From Thermaurantimonas sp046295455 (GTDB lineage: Bacteria > Bacteroidota > Bacteroidia > Flavobacteriales > Schleiferiaceae): 64,000 nucleotides of DNA. A program made the position numbers and the translations under genes. Where the stretch lies: the NCBI GenBank assembly GCA_046295455.1, contig JBKBNI010000003.1, positions 1 through 64,000 on the forward strand, given 5' to 3'. The notes below the pieces were generated by a model, which was not told the origin of the DNA, made no database searches, and was given only the letters and a program-made list of their open reading frames with translations. Every line of letters begins with the position of its first letter. The stretch's first letter is position 1. Below, in pieces: positions 17,498 through 26,628 of the stretch.

Positions 17498-18539
17498 CTC
17501 TTTGATTCTCAGCGCCTCTGATGGGTATTCATCATTAAAAAAACATATAGAATCTGATACCTTCAGCGATGTGTTCCTCCTGATGGATTCGAATACGGTG
17601 GAATTTTGCAGAGATGATTTTTTTTATAAGTTAAATCCTGACCGCCCGATTCAGGAAATTGAGGTCGAGCCAGGTGAGTCGTGTAAAGACATCGACGTTG
17701 TAAAGCATCTATGGAGCGAGTTGGCCGAATGCAGAGCCAGCCGCAAGTCACTTCTCATCAATCTTGGCGGAGGTAGTGTATGTGACCTTGGCGGCTTTGT
17801 AGCCTCTACATATATGAGGGGGATCAGCTACATCAACGTCCCAACCACCCTTCTTGCAATGATCGATGCAGCCTATGGCGGCAAGACTGCTATCGATTTT
17901 TCGGGAGTAAAAAATCTTATAGGTACATTCTACGCCCCTGAAATGATCCTGCTCGACACCGAGTACACAGCCACGCTGGAAGAGCGGCATTTTGTAGGTG
18001 CATTTGGAGAAATTTTTAAATATGGACTCATCCTGGATAATGGTCTTTGGGCGGAACTCAAAGAAAAATTTCCGGATGGTATCGATTTTCATCTGGAAAA
18101 ATGGGTCGAACGATGCCTTCAGCTAAAAAGATCTATCGTTGCAAAGGACCCCCTGGACAATGGTCTTCGGAGAATTCTGAATGCAGGTCACACCATCGGG
18201 CACGCATTAGAAGCCTTTCATCTCGACAAGCAGGACGAACTGTATCATGGTGAAGCCATTGCATGGGGACTTATAGCGGAATTGTTTATTGCGCACAGGC
18301 TCAGGGGCTTTGATCATGTGGAGCTGGAATTGTTCAAAAAAATTGTCCAAAAACACATTCAACGGCCGTCGGTGAGCCAGGACGATACAGACATCTTGCT
18401 CGAATACATTTATCTGGATAAAAAAACGGTGAATTCCTCGGTTTTTATGCCCATCGTCGAATCACCAGGTGTGTGCATTCCTCAGCTGGAAGTGGCCCCC
18501 GAGCTTGTATCAGAAGCTCTGATCTACATGCTCACCTGA
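17475..18539 (+). CDS. aroB: 3-dehydroquinate synthase
   Basis: 354 residues, usual length. It converts DAHP to 3-dehydroquinate in the shikimate pathway using NAD and a metal. Visible: NAD-binding GGGSVCDLGGFVAS (about 94-107), VPTTLLAMIDAAYGGKTAIDF with the active-site Lys, KNLIGTFYAP, the metal ligands Glu in GEIFKYG, His in LNAGHTIGHALEA and His in YHGEAIAWG. The ATG at 17475 lies inside the end of the marR gene (23 bp overlap), so the two are coupled. The 3' end overlaps the convergent hutU by 30 bp. No other shikimate genes are near. Confidence 0.95.
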   Translation: MQERSIYDSLILSASDGYSSLKKHIESDTFSDVFLLMDSNTVEFCRDDFFYKLNPDRPIQEIEVEPGESCKDIDVVKHLWSELAECRASRKSLLINLGGGSVCDLGGFVASTYMRGISYINVPTTLLAMIDAAYGGKTAIDFSGVKNLIGTFYAPEMILLDTEYTATLEERHFVGAFGEIFKYGLILDNGLWAELKEKFPDGIDFHLEKWVERCLQLKRSIVAKDPLDNGLRRILNAGHTIGHALEAFHLDKQDELYHGEAIAWGLIAELFIAHRLRGFDHVELELFKKIVQKHIQRPSVSQDDTDILLEYIYLDKKTVNSSVFMPIVESPGVCIPQLEVAPELVSEALIYMLT

Positions 18540-20561
18540 GGCTGGCTGGCTTACAGCCGATTCAATCAACCGGTGATCCACCAGATAAGGGGTGGTCACC
18601 ACTAAGTCTGGAGTTCGTTGCATTTCTCGCTCTATGGCAAAGCGGGCATTTGGATTTCTAGCCCAGCTACGGCGGGCAATACCATTGTTTACGTCGAAGA
18701 ACAACATGTTCTGAAGATTTTTCTCAGCCTGGTCTGTGCCGTCAATGAGCATTCCAAAACCTCCATTGATAACCTCTCCCCAGCCTACACCTCCGCCATT
18801 GTGTATGCTTACCCACGTGGCTCCACGAAAGCTGTCTCCAATGACATTGTGAATGGCCATATCGGCCGTAAAAGCAGATCCATCGTAAATATTGGATGTT
18901 TCGCGATAGGGAGAGTCGGTACCACTCACATCGTGATGGTCCCGCCCCAATATGACGGGACCTATTTTGCCTTCCTTCACTGCCTGATTAAAGGCACTGG
19001 CAATCTCAATGCGTCCTTCACTGTCGGCATAAAGTATTCTGGCTTTGGAGCCGACGACCAGATTGTTTTCCCATGCGTGCTGTATCCAGTGAAGGTTATC
19101 GCGAAGCTGCATCCGAATCTGATCAGGAGCTTTCTCATAGAGTTTTGTGAGCACCGACTGGGCCAGCATGTCGGTGTATTTAAGGTCTTCATCCTTACCG
19201 GAAGCACAAATCCAACGAAAAGGGCCAAAACCATAATCAAAGCACATTGGACCCATAATATCTTGAACATAGCTCGGATATCGGAAATGAATCCCATCTT
19301 CAGCCATAATATCCGCCCCTGCACGAGAAGCCATTAGAAGGAATGCGTTTCCGTAATCAAAAAAATAGGTGCCTCTAGCTGTATGCAGATTGACCAGCTC
19401 AACATGTCTGCGAAGGGAGCTGTGAATCACTTCCCGAAAACGTTCGGGTTCGTCTGCCATCATCCGGTTGGCTTCGTCATAGGTAAGCCCGTATGGATAA
19501 TATCCTCCAGCGTACGGATTGTGAAGGGATGTCTGATCACTGCCTATATCTACGTAGATGCCCTCATTGAGAAAAGCATCCCATACTTCTATGACGTTTC
19601 CGAGGTATGCAAAGGATGTGTTTGATTTTTTTTCTAATTCCTCCTGCACCCTCCGGCACAGTACGTGAATGTCAGTTACAACCTCATCTACCCAGCCCTG
19701 ATGATAGCGGGTGTAGAGAGGCTTTGGGTTGACCTCCGCCGTTACGGATACGCAGCCAGCAATTTTTGCAGCTTTAGGCTGTGCACCACTCATGCCCCCA
19801 AGGCCCGCTGTCACAAAGAGGCGGCCCGCTCCGGGATGTTCATCGCTGGGATAGACCTTTCGGAGGGCATTGAGTACAGTGATATAAGTGCCGTGTACGA
19901 TGCCTTGTGAGCCGATGTACATGTACGAACCGGCTGTCATTTGTCCATATTGCGTCACACCAAGGGCATTATAGCGGTCATAATCGTCTGGGGAGGAATA
20001 GTTTGGAATCATCATTCCGTTGGTAACCACAACCCGCGGAGAATCTGGACTGCTTGGGAAAAGTCCCATCGGATGCCCGCTGTACATATGGAGGGTCTGC
20101 TGATCAGTCATGGTGGCCAGGTACTTCATGGTGAGAAGATATTGCGCCCAGTTTTGGAATACTGCTCCATTGCCCCCATAGGTGATCAATTCGTGCGGAT
20201 GCTGTGCAACATTTGGATCAAGGTTGTTTTGTATCATGAGCATAATGGCTGCCGCCTGAATGCTCTTGTGGGGATATTCGTGTATCGGTCTTGCATACAT
20301 TTCATAATCAGGCCTGAAGCGATACATGTAAATCCTCCCAAAGGACTCCAACTCATGATAAAACTCCTGCGCCAGTACTTCGTGATGTCGGGGATGAAAA
20401 TATCGTAGAGCATTGTGTAAGGCGAGCTCCTTCTCCTTGACTGTAAGTATATTTCGGCGTTTTGGAGCGTGATTTACTGAAGGATCATATGGCTTTATGG
20501 CGGGTAAGTCTTCAGGTATGCCCTGCAATATTTGTTCGGAAAACGAAAGATTCTGACTCAT
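18510..20561 (-). CDS. hutU: urocanate hydratase
   Basis: 683 residues, the long form. Urocanase hydrates urocanate to imidazolone propionate in histidine breakdown, using tightly bound NAD. Visible: YGGNGAVFQNW, LHMYSGHPMGLFP, VTAGLGGMSGAQPKA (NAD site), MGPMCFDYGFGPFRW with the catalytic Cys (about 453), GRDHHDVSGTDSPYRET, and ATWVSIHNGGGVGWGEVINGGFGMLIDGT. No hutH, hutI or hutG gene is adjacent, so the rest of the pathway must lie elsewhere. It ends convergently, overlapping aroB by 30 bp, with no room for a separate terminator. Confidence 0.96.
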   Translation of the reverse strand: MSQNLSFSEQILQGIPEDLPAIKPYDPSVNHAPKRRNILTVKEKELALHNALRYFHPRHHEVLAQEFYHELESFGRIYMYRFRPDYEMYARPIHEYPHKSIQAAAIMLMIQNNLDPNVAQHPHELITYGGNGAVFQNWAQYLLTMKYLATMTDQQTLHMYSGHPMGLFPSSPDSPRVVVTNGMMIPNYSSPDDYDRYNALGVTQYGQMTAGSYMYIGSQGIVHGTYITVLNALRKVYPSDEHPGAGRLFVTAGLGGMSGAQPKAAKIAGCVSVTAEVNPKPLYTRYHQGWVDEVVTDIHVLCRRVQEELEKKSNTSFAYLGNVIEVWDAFLNEGIYVDIGSDQTSLHNPYAGGYYPYGLTYDEANRMMADEPERFREVIHSSLRRHVELVNLHTARGTYFFDYGNAFLLMASRAGADIMAEDGIHFRYPSYVQDIMGPMCFDYGFGPFRWICASGKDEDLKYTDMLAQSVLTKLYEKAPDQIRMQLRDNLHWIQHAWENNLVVGSKARILYADSEGRIEIASAFNQAVKEGKIGPVILGRDHHDVSGTDSPYRETSNIYDGSAFTADMAIHNVIGDSFRGATWVSIHNGGGVGWGEVINGGFGMLIDGTDQAEKNLQNMLFFDVNNGIARRSWARNPNARFAIEREMQRTPDLVVTTPYLVDHRLIESAVSQPASGEHVDQSF

Positions 20562-20628
20562 GTTATTATGTAGATTTTAAATCTTGCAGCTCAAGGCTGT
20601 AAAAATAAGATTTGCCTACACCCTTTGC

Positions 20629-20636
20629 TATTTTTG
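20629..20636 (+). promoter_or_regulatory. -7 promoter element for elbB (TATTTTTG)
   Basis: TATTTTTG lies 22 bp before the elbB ATG, in the 97-bp gap between the divergent hutU and elbB. It matches TAnnTTTG. Confidence 0.5.
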
Positions 20637-20658
20637 TAACAATTAAAATCTTAAAAGG

Positions 20659-21339
20659 ATGAAAAAATACGCCGTTTTACTTGCAGGTTGCGGAGTGTAC
20701 GATGGATCCGAAATCCACGAAGCTGTGTGTGCATTGTTGGCTATTGCTCAAAATGGGCATCAGTATCAATGTTTTGCACCAAACAAAAATCAACACCATG
20801 TGGTCAATCACCTAACCGGCGAAGAGATGCCCGAAACGCGGAATATCCTGATCGAATCAGCCCGGATAGCCCGCGGAAACGTAAAAGACCTGAAAGAACT
20901 TGATGTAAATCTCTATGATGGCCTGGTTATGCCCGGCGGGTTTGGCGCTGCGAAAAACTGGAGCAAGTGGGCTTTTGAAGGTCCGAAGGGTGAAGTAGAC
21001 CCCGATGTCAAGAAAGTAATTCTTGACTTTGTAAGCATGGGTAAACCTATCTGCGCCCTTTGTGTAGCTCCCGCAGTCGTGGCTAAAGCACTGGAAGGCA
21101 GTCCATATTCCGCTGAAATCACTCTTGGCTCTACCGCTGAAGCTTCTCCTTACGATATTGCCGGCACCCACCAGGCTGTGGCCACACTTGGTGTAAGAAC
21201 AGTCGAAAAAAGCTTGAAAGAGGTACACATCGATGGGGAAACAAAAATTATTACGGCACCGTGCTACATGATGGAAGGACGCATCAGCGACATTTATTCC
21301 AATATAAAAATGGCTGTAGATCGACTTTGCGAATTATAA
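20659..21339 (+). CDS. elbB: isoprenoid biosynthesis glyoxalase ElbB (DJ-1/PfpI fold)
   Basis: 226 residues, typical for the ElbB/ES1 family. Diagnostic blocks: LLAGCGVYDGSEIHEAVCALLAIAQNG at the N-terminus, LVMPGGFGAAKNWS, the nucleophilic elbow CALCVAPAV with Cys near 134, and ITAPCYMMEGRISDIY at the end. E. coli ElbB has glyoxalase activity and was linked to isoprenoid yield; the physiological role is unclear. It is a single gene with its own promoter, divergent from hutU. Confidence 0.93.
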   Translation: MKKYAVLLAGCGVYDGSEIHEAVCALLAIAQNGHQYQCFAPNKNQHHVVNHLTGEEMPETRNILIESARIARGNVKDLKELDVNLYDGLVMPGGFGAAKNWSKWAFEGPKGEVDPDVKKVILDFVSMGKPICALCVAPAVVAKALEGSPYSAEITLGSTAEASPYDIAGTHQAVATLGVRTVEKSLKEVHIDGETKIITAPCYMMEGRISDIYSNIKMAVDRLCEL

Positions 21340-21606
21340 AAGCCTGAAGGTGCGTCCCGTTAAACAGTAAAGATTTTAGGTATTACCGGCCTTGAGCGCC
21401 CCGTCCCGTACATCCCCTTCCAGAACTGACGTCTACTCAACAGTACACCTCCAACGGGCTGACAGGATGCAAGCACATTCTTTTCCTCACGGGAACATTT
21501 ACCTTTCTGCCATGTTTTGCTATCCGCCAATGCCGCAAACGGACTGTCTGGAGGTGCATCCGGCTGAGTGAGAAGCATAATCATAAACTTAGGGCTATCG
21601 GATGCC

Positions 21607-21614
21607 TATCTTTG
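21607..21614 (+). promoter_or_regulatory. -7 promoter element for dus (TATCTTTG)
   Basis: TATCTTTG lies 15 bp before the ATG at 21630, so the leader would be only about 8-10 bases. It overlaps a possible upstream TTG start (21612) and therefore favours the ATG. Confidence 0.5.
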
Positions 21615-21629
21615 CAACCTAAGCTCATT

Positions 21630-22610
21630 ATGGTAAAAATCGGCACTATTGAATTAGGTGATTTCCCTATCCTGCTTGCACCTATGGAAGACGTAAGTGA
21701 CCCTCCCTTCCGAAAGGTTTGCAAACAGTATGGGGCGGATCTGATGTACACGGAGTTTATCAGTTCGGAAGGATTGATTCGCGATGCTATCAAAAGTCGC
21801 GCAAAGCTTGACATCTTTGACTATGAACGACCGATAGGGATTCAAATTTTCGGAGGAGATGAGGAAGCCATGGCAATGGCAACGGAAATCGTAGATGCCA
21901 CCGGACCGGATTTAGTCGATATCAATTTCGGGTGCCCTGTAAAAAAAGTCGTGTGCAAAGGTGCCGGAGCGGCCGTACTCAAAGACATTCCTCTAATGGA
22001 GCGGCTGACCCGAGCCGTCGTCAGAAGCACCTCACTGCCGGTGACGGTCAAGACGCGCCTTGGCTGGGATGAGTCCAGCAAAAACATAGAAGATGTAGCC
22101 GAAAGATTACAGGATGTGGGGATCCAATCACTCACCATACACGGTCGCACCCGCGTGCAGATGTATAAAGGTGAAGCGGACTGGACTCTGATAGCCCGGG
22201 TGAAAAACAATCCCAGAATACACATTCCCATATTTGGGAACGGGGATATTGATTCACCTCAAAAAGCTCTGGAATACAAAAACCGCTACGGAGTGGATGG
22301 CATTATGATTGGCCGGGCTGCAATCGGGTATCCCTTTATTTTCAGAGAAGTCAAACATTACCTTGCCACGGGTGAGTTGCTACCGGCTCCATCACTTGAA
22401 GAACGAACAGATGCGTGCTTGAAGCATTTTGAATTCAGTCTGCGATGGAAAGGCCCCAGACTTGGATTAATTGAAATGCGAAGCCATTACGCAAATTATT
22501 TTAAAGGAATACCTAACTTCAAGCCCTACAAAGTCAGGTTGCTCACCTCTGACTCTACGGATGAAGTAGTGGAAATTCTAAATCAAATACGACAACTCGA
22601 ACTTGTATAA
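21630..22610 (+). CDS. dusB: tRNA-dihydrouridine synthase (DusB type)
   Basis: 326 residues from ATG 21630. FMN-dependent reduction of uridines in the tRNA D-loop. Visible: LAPMEDVSDPPFR, TEFISSEGL, VDINFGCPVKKVVCKGAGAA with the catalytic Cys, VTVKTRLGWD, LTIHGRTRVQMYKGEADW, IFGNGDIDSPQ, and GIMIGRAAIGYPFIF. The C-terminal helical domain with EMRSHYANYFKG fits DusB. It is followed after 6 bp by a thiolase gene, probably co-transcribed without functional link. Confidence 0.95.
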   Translation: MVKIGTIELGDFPILLAPMEDVSDPPFRKVCKQYGADLMYTEFISSEGLIRDAIKSRAKLDIFDYERPIGIQIFGGDEEAMAMATEIVDATGPDLVDINFGCPVKKVVCKGAGAAVLKDIPLMERLTRAVVRSTSLPVTVKTRLGWDESSKNIEDVAERLQDVGIQSLTIHGRTRVQMYKGEADWTLIARVKNNPRIHIPIFGNGDIDSPQKALEYKNRYGVDGIMIGRAAIGYPFIFREVKHYLATGELLPAPSLEERTDACLKHFEFSLRWKGPRLGLIEMRSHYANYFKGIPNFKPYKVRLLTSDSTDEVVEILNQIRQLELV

Positions 22611-22616
22611 ATCCTA

Positions 22617-23822
22617 ATGAATCAAGCGTTTATTATCGACGGAGTGCGTACCCCGATCGGAAAATTCGGGGGCTCACTTTCGGATATACGCGCCGATGAC
22701 CTGGCGGCACACGTAATCGCTCATGTGCTTAAGCGGCAACCGGCGATTGATCCTGAAAAAATAGATGACGTGGTGATGGGATGTGCCAACCAGGCCGGTG
22801 AAGACAACCGGAACATTGCCAGAATGGCCCTGCTGCTGGCTGGTCTTCCTGTGACTGTGCCCGGTGAGACCGTAAATCGTCTCTGTGCCAGTGGCCTTGC
22901 TGCATCTGTACATGCCATGAGGGCCATACGGACGGGTGATGCTCATCTGATGATCGCCGGTGGAGTGGAGCATATGACCCGTGCCCCCTATGTGATCAGC
23001 AAACCATCAAAAGCATACGGTACAGACAGCCGGATGTACGACAGCTCTTTTGGATGGAGGTTTATCAATCCTCGTATGGAGCAGATGTATGGCACAGAGG
23101 CTATGGGCGAAACGGCCGAAAACCTTGTGGATCTATATGATATTGGGAGAGAAGACCAGGATGCTTTTGCCTATCGCAGCCAAATGAAAGCTGCCGAAGC
23201 CCAACGCAACGGCAGACTGAATTTGGAAATCGCCCCCGTAGAAATTCCTCAAAAAAAGGGAGGCCCCATACAAGTGGTTCAGGATGAGTTTGTAAAACCG
23301 GGGACTACTCCAGATATACTAGCAGGGCTGAAGCCTGCCTTTCGGAAAAACGGCACGGTAACAGCCGGAAATGCTTCAGGCCTCAACGATGGTGCTGCGG
23401 CCCTCATCATCGCCTCAGAAGAGTTTGTCAGCACCCATTCTCTTAAACCACTGGCACGCATGGTCAGTATGGGTGTAGCAGGAGTGGAGCCTCGAATCAT
23501 GGGAATAGGCCCTGTGAAAGCGTCAGAAATAGCGCTGAAAAAAGCCGGCCTTCGACTGGAGCAGATGGATATCATTGAAATCAATGAGGCTTTTGCTGCC
23601 CAGGTATTGGCTTGTACACGACAAATGAATCTTTCGGACGATGACCCCAGAATCAATCCAAATGGAGGCGCCATTGCTCTGGGCCACCCACTGGGCATGT
23701 CGGGAGCCCGCATCCTGTATTCTGCAGCATTGCAACTGTCCCTTACCCACAAGCGATATGCTCTGGTAACCATGTGCATCGGTGTCGGCCAGGGATATGC
23801 CGTAGTGATCGAGAGGATGTGA
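22617..23822 (+). CDS. acetyl-CoA C-acyltransferase (thiolase, PaaJ/PcaF-like)
   Basis: 401 residues. Thiolases cleave 3-oxoacyl-CoA with CoA. Catalytic Cys in VNRLCASGLAAS (about 91), His in GGAIALGHPLGMSGARI (about 357) and Cys in TMCIGVGQGYA (about 387) are all present, as is EINEAFAAQ. The closest pattern (VNRLCASGL, YDSSFGWRFINPRM) is that of 3-oxoadipyl-CoA thiolases of the phenylacetate and beta-ketoadipate routes (PaaJ/PcaF). paaZ lies 8 kb away and an enoyl-CoA hydratase 6 kb away, which would fit phenylacetate breakdown, but acetoacetyl or fatty acyl substrates are not excluded. Confidence 0.92.
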   Translation: MNQAFIIDGVRTPIGKFGGSLSDIRADDLAAHVIAHVLKRQPAIDPEKIDDVVMGCANQAGEDNRNIARMALLLAGLPVTVPGETVNRLCASGLAASVHAMRAIRTGDAHLMIAGGVEHMTRAPYVISKPSKAYGTDSRMYDSSFGWRFINPRMEQMYGTEAMGETAENLVDLYDIGREDQDAFAYRSQMKAAEAQRNGRLNLEIAPVEIPQKKGGPIQVVQDEFVKPGTTPDILAGLKPAFRKNGTVTAGNASGLNDGAAALIIASEEFVSTHSLKPLARMVSMGVAGVEPRIMGIGPVKASEIALKKAGLRLEQMDIIEINEAFAAQVLACTRQMNLSDDDPRINPNGGAIALGHPLGMSGARILYSAALQLSLTHKRYALVTMCIGVGQGYAVVIERM

Positions 23823-23848
23823 CTCCGGTATTTTTTTCTTTTCAGTGT

Positions 23849-26620
23849 ATGCATAGCTTCAGGCATAAGTGGTGGCTGCCTTGCCTTGTTTTTTTTACGA
23901 TGGGCATATTCGGTAGTGCAGAGATACTCCCCTCATGCTCATTGCACGTGCGCGTAGATCAATCTTCCAAAAAAGTCTCTATACATGCAGAATGGAAAAA
24001 TTTGACATCTGTAGAGGATACCGTCTGGTTTTACTACATGCCGGAGGCCCTTGCCCACCCAAAATCTTTTTTTTCCAACGAACAGGATGAATATCAAAAT
24101 ACCGGGTTGCATTTTCTCAGACAAAAGTCTGTATTTACGCTCCCACAGTTTGAAGAATTGCATCATCTGGTCAAACATCCGACACATGCCGAAGTATTCG
24201 GGCTTGTCAGTGCAGAGGGCTCTGTTTCCTTTACCTACACGCTGACTCTGATACATCACCCCTATCCTGTCAGTGCATGGCTGTCAGGTGGCGATATTTT
24301 GCTTCAGTTTTTTTATCCTCAACCTGCCGATATTAGAAAATTATCCCATTTCAACAATCATCTGTATCTCAATCTGCCTCCACACTCATGCAACATGACG
24401 GTAGAGGCAGATGCAAACTTCACCGTACTGGCACCCGGACATGTGACATCCAGGTATCTGGACTCAGCTGTCTGCTGGACTGTAAGAGCTGACAGCATTC
24501 AGCATTGTAATCTTCTGCTGACACGTACACTTGTACAGCTGCCGTCGGTGCGCGGAAGTGAGAATATCGCGGTCTTTTCCAGAATTGAAAACATCTCTTC
24601 GCTATCCATTATCCCTTCGGAGATTAAAACAATCGAGTCGTATCTGATCGATGAATATAATCTGACACCCCTCCGGCATTTTACCGTGGTGGACTTTTCC
24701 GGGTTCGAAAACCGAATGTTTCCAAACGGATATGTGCAGCCCATCCGAATACCCCCTGTGACAGGATACTTACCGGCTGCCATTGCTGGAGCGTACTTTG
24801 ACAGTTTTTGTGCATTTAATGTGTACGGTGACCGATGGAAAAATCCGGTGTTTTTTACGTCCATAGCCGAATTTCTAAAGCACGAATACATCAAAAAACA
24901 ACACCCGGAAATAAAGCTTGCAGGTCCTCTGGCCAATACATGGGTAGGTACTCTGCTGGGGCTGCAAAATTTGCCGTACCACTACCAAAATCAATTGATT
25001 TATCTTTTCACAGAGCGTCAGGGGTTGTCACAGCCACTCAGCGATGCCTATCCGATTGCATCCCGCCTGCACATCGATGGAGCAGGAGTAGCGAAGTATG
25101 TATCCGGATTATTTCACCTGAAAGGATATCTGGGCGACTTGAAATTCCGGAAAATCTTTCATCAAGCATTTAATTCAGGCAAGGTGAACTCTCCGGAAGA
25201 TTTTCATCACTTCCTGGCAGAAAATCACTACACATCGCTGGAATGGTTTACCATCGGGTTGTATACAAAAAACGAAATCCTGGATTATGCCATACTTGGT
25301 TCGAAAAGGTGCAACTACACGCAAGTGGTGACCGTCAAAAACCGTGGCACTATGACAGCTCCCATTCCAATATCCGGAATCAAAGACAACAAAATTTTCA
25401 TCACCCAGTGGTATGAAGGCCATCGAGGCGTCCGGAAAATCCCGATACACCCGGAAAAATTTGAGCGGATTATCATTGATGCCGCACTCATCACACCAGA
25501 GATCAACCACCACAACAATCAGATACGCACCCATGGTCTCTTCCGCAAGGTAGAGCCTGTCCGGTTTCAGTTTTACACCGGACTTGAGGAACCGCTCAAA
25601 AACCAACTCTATTGGCTGCCAGTGGTGGGATACAATGCGTATGACCAGCTGCTGGTGGGGCTCTCAGTGTACAACAATGGTCTGCTTCTCAAAAAATACG
25701 AATACCTGATAAGCCCACAATTCTCTACCGGTACCGGCAAGCTCACCGGCACCGCAAGCCTTGCCGCCAACTACCCCCTGTACAGTGGTCCCTTACACAT
25801 GGTGCGGGCAGGCGTTTTTTTCAAGCACTTTCATTACGATCGCGATCTTTCATTTACGAGATGGTCTCCGACCGTGCGCCTGTGGTGGCGCAAGTCCAAT
25901 CCCCGCTCTAAAACCTTTCATATTACACGACTCCGATACGTAGATGTGTATCGAGAACTATCGGAAGATTTTGGAGAACTCCCTTTGGAAATCACCAATG
26001 CCAGTTATGGCGTATTGAGTGTAGGTCACACCATGGAGTACACTTCCATCCTCAGACCATCGATTGTAAAACTCAGCTTCGAAAGTGGAAATTCCTTCAC
26101 CAAAATCTTTGGAGAATGGGACCAGCGATGGATGCTCCGAAACAAAAAATGGTTGATTGCGAGGATTTTTTATGGACAGTTTTTGAGAAACAACATTCCT
26201 GTGGCCAATGCCTTTTACAACTTTGGCATGTCGGGCACACTGGATTATAATTTTGATTACCCCTTTTACGGACGCAGCGATAGCACAGGGATTTGGAGCC
26301 AACAAATGTTTGTCACAGATGGGGGATTCAGAGCAGCTACGGGATTATTTGCACAGCGGTGGATGGCTACGGCCAGTGTAAGTATACCGATTTGGAAATT
26401 TGCCGGATTGTACGGCGATGCCGGATTTAGCGATGGTATATTTTCCTACGGACTGGGTGTTCGGCTGGCTTTCATTACCGATTTTTTTGAAGTGTATTGT
26501 CCACTGTTCTCATCCCATACCCGACAGGGTATGCCTCCGGGCTATCTTCCGACGATCAGGTTTCTTCTGAATCCGGATTTAAATGCCGTCATGCAGCGAC
26601 TTCGAAGAGGCTGGTTTTAA
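23849..26620 (+). CDS. M1-peptidase-like outer-membrane barrel protein lacking the zinc site
   Basis: 923 residues from ATG 23849; the frame is open to 23774 but that part overlaps the thiolase gene and precedes the signal peptide (about 1-23). Residues 25-240 resemble the M1 N-terminal beta domain. The middle (about 265-500) follows the peptidase layout, including a YxKG-like LFHLKGYLGDLKFRKIF, but I find no HExxH or downstream Glu; where it is expected the sequence reads FLKHEYIKKQHPE. The block LITPEINHHNNQI (about 560) is typical of Bacteroidota M1 proteins with C-terminal barrels. From about 600 to the end, alternating strands suggest an outer-membrane barrel ending in GWF. Probably a pseudo-enzyme; role unknown. 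It is convergent with the LysM gene, 8 bp apart. Confidence 0.75.
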   Translation: MHSFRHKWWLPCLVFFTMGIFGSAEILPSCSLHVRVDQSSKKVSIHAEWKNLTSVEDTVWFYYMPEALAHPKSFFSNEQDEYQNTGLHFLRQKSVFTLPQFEELHHLVKHPTHAEVFGLVSAEGSVSFTYTLTLIHHPYPVSAWLSGGDILLQFFYPQPADIRKLSHFNNHLYLNLPPHSCNMTVEADANFTVLAPGHVTSRYLDSAVCWTVRADSIQHCNLLLTRTLVQLPSVRGSENIAVFSRIENISSLSIIPSEIKTIESYLIDEYNLTPLRHFTVVDFSGFENRMFPNGYVQPIRIPPVTGYLPAAIAGAYFDSFCAFNVYGDRWKNPVFFTSIAEFLKHEYIKKQHPEIKLAGPLANTWVGTLLGLQNLPYHYQNQLIYLFTERQGLSQPLSDAYPIASRLHIDGAGVAKYVSGLFHLKGYLGDLKFRKIFHQAFNSGKVNSPEDFHHFLAENHYTSLEWFTIGLYTKNEILDYAILGSKRCNYTQVVTVKNRGTMTAPIPISGIKDNKIFITQWYEGHRGVRKIPIHPEKFERIIIDAALITPEINHHNNQIRTHGLFRKVEPVRFQFYTGLEEPLKNQLYWLPVVGYNAYDQLLVGLSVYNNGLLLKKYEYLISPQFSTGTGKLTGTASLAANYPLYSGPLHMVRAGVFFKHFHYDRDLSFTRWSPTVRLWWRKSNPRSKTFHITRLRYVDVYRELSEDFGELPLEITNASYGVLSVGHTMEYTSILRPSIVKLSFESGNSFTKIFGEWDQRWMLRNKKWLIARIFYGQFLRNNIPVANAFYNFGMSGTLDYNFDYPFYGRSDSTGIWSQQMFVTDGGFRAATGLFAQRWMATASVSIPIWKFAGLYGDAGFSDGIFSYGLGVRLAFITDFFEVYCPLFSSHTRQGMPPGYLPTIRFLLNPDLNAVMQRLRRGWF

Positions 26621-26628
26621 TGGTATAG

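Noticed and set aside
21360..21584. 74-codon minus-strand frame between elbB and dusB
   Set aside because: No known similarity, no signal or domain, and it ends up against the dusB promoter; composition is not clearly coding.
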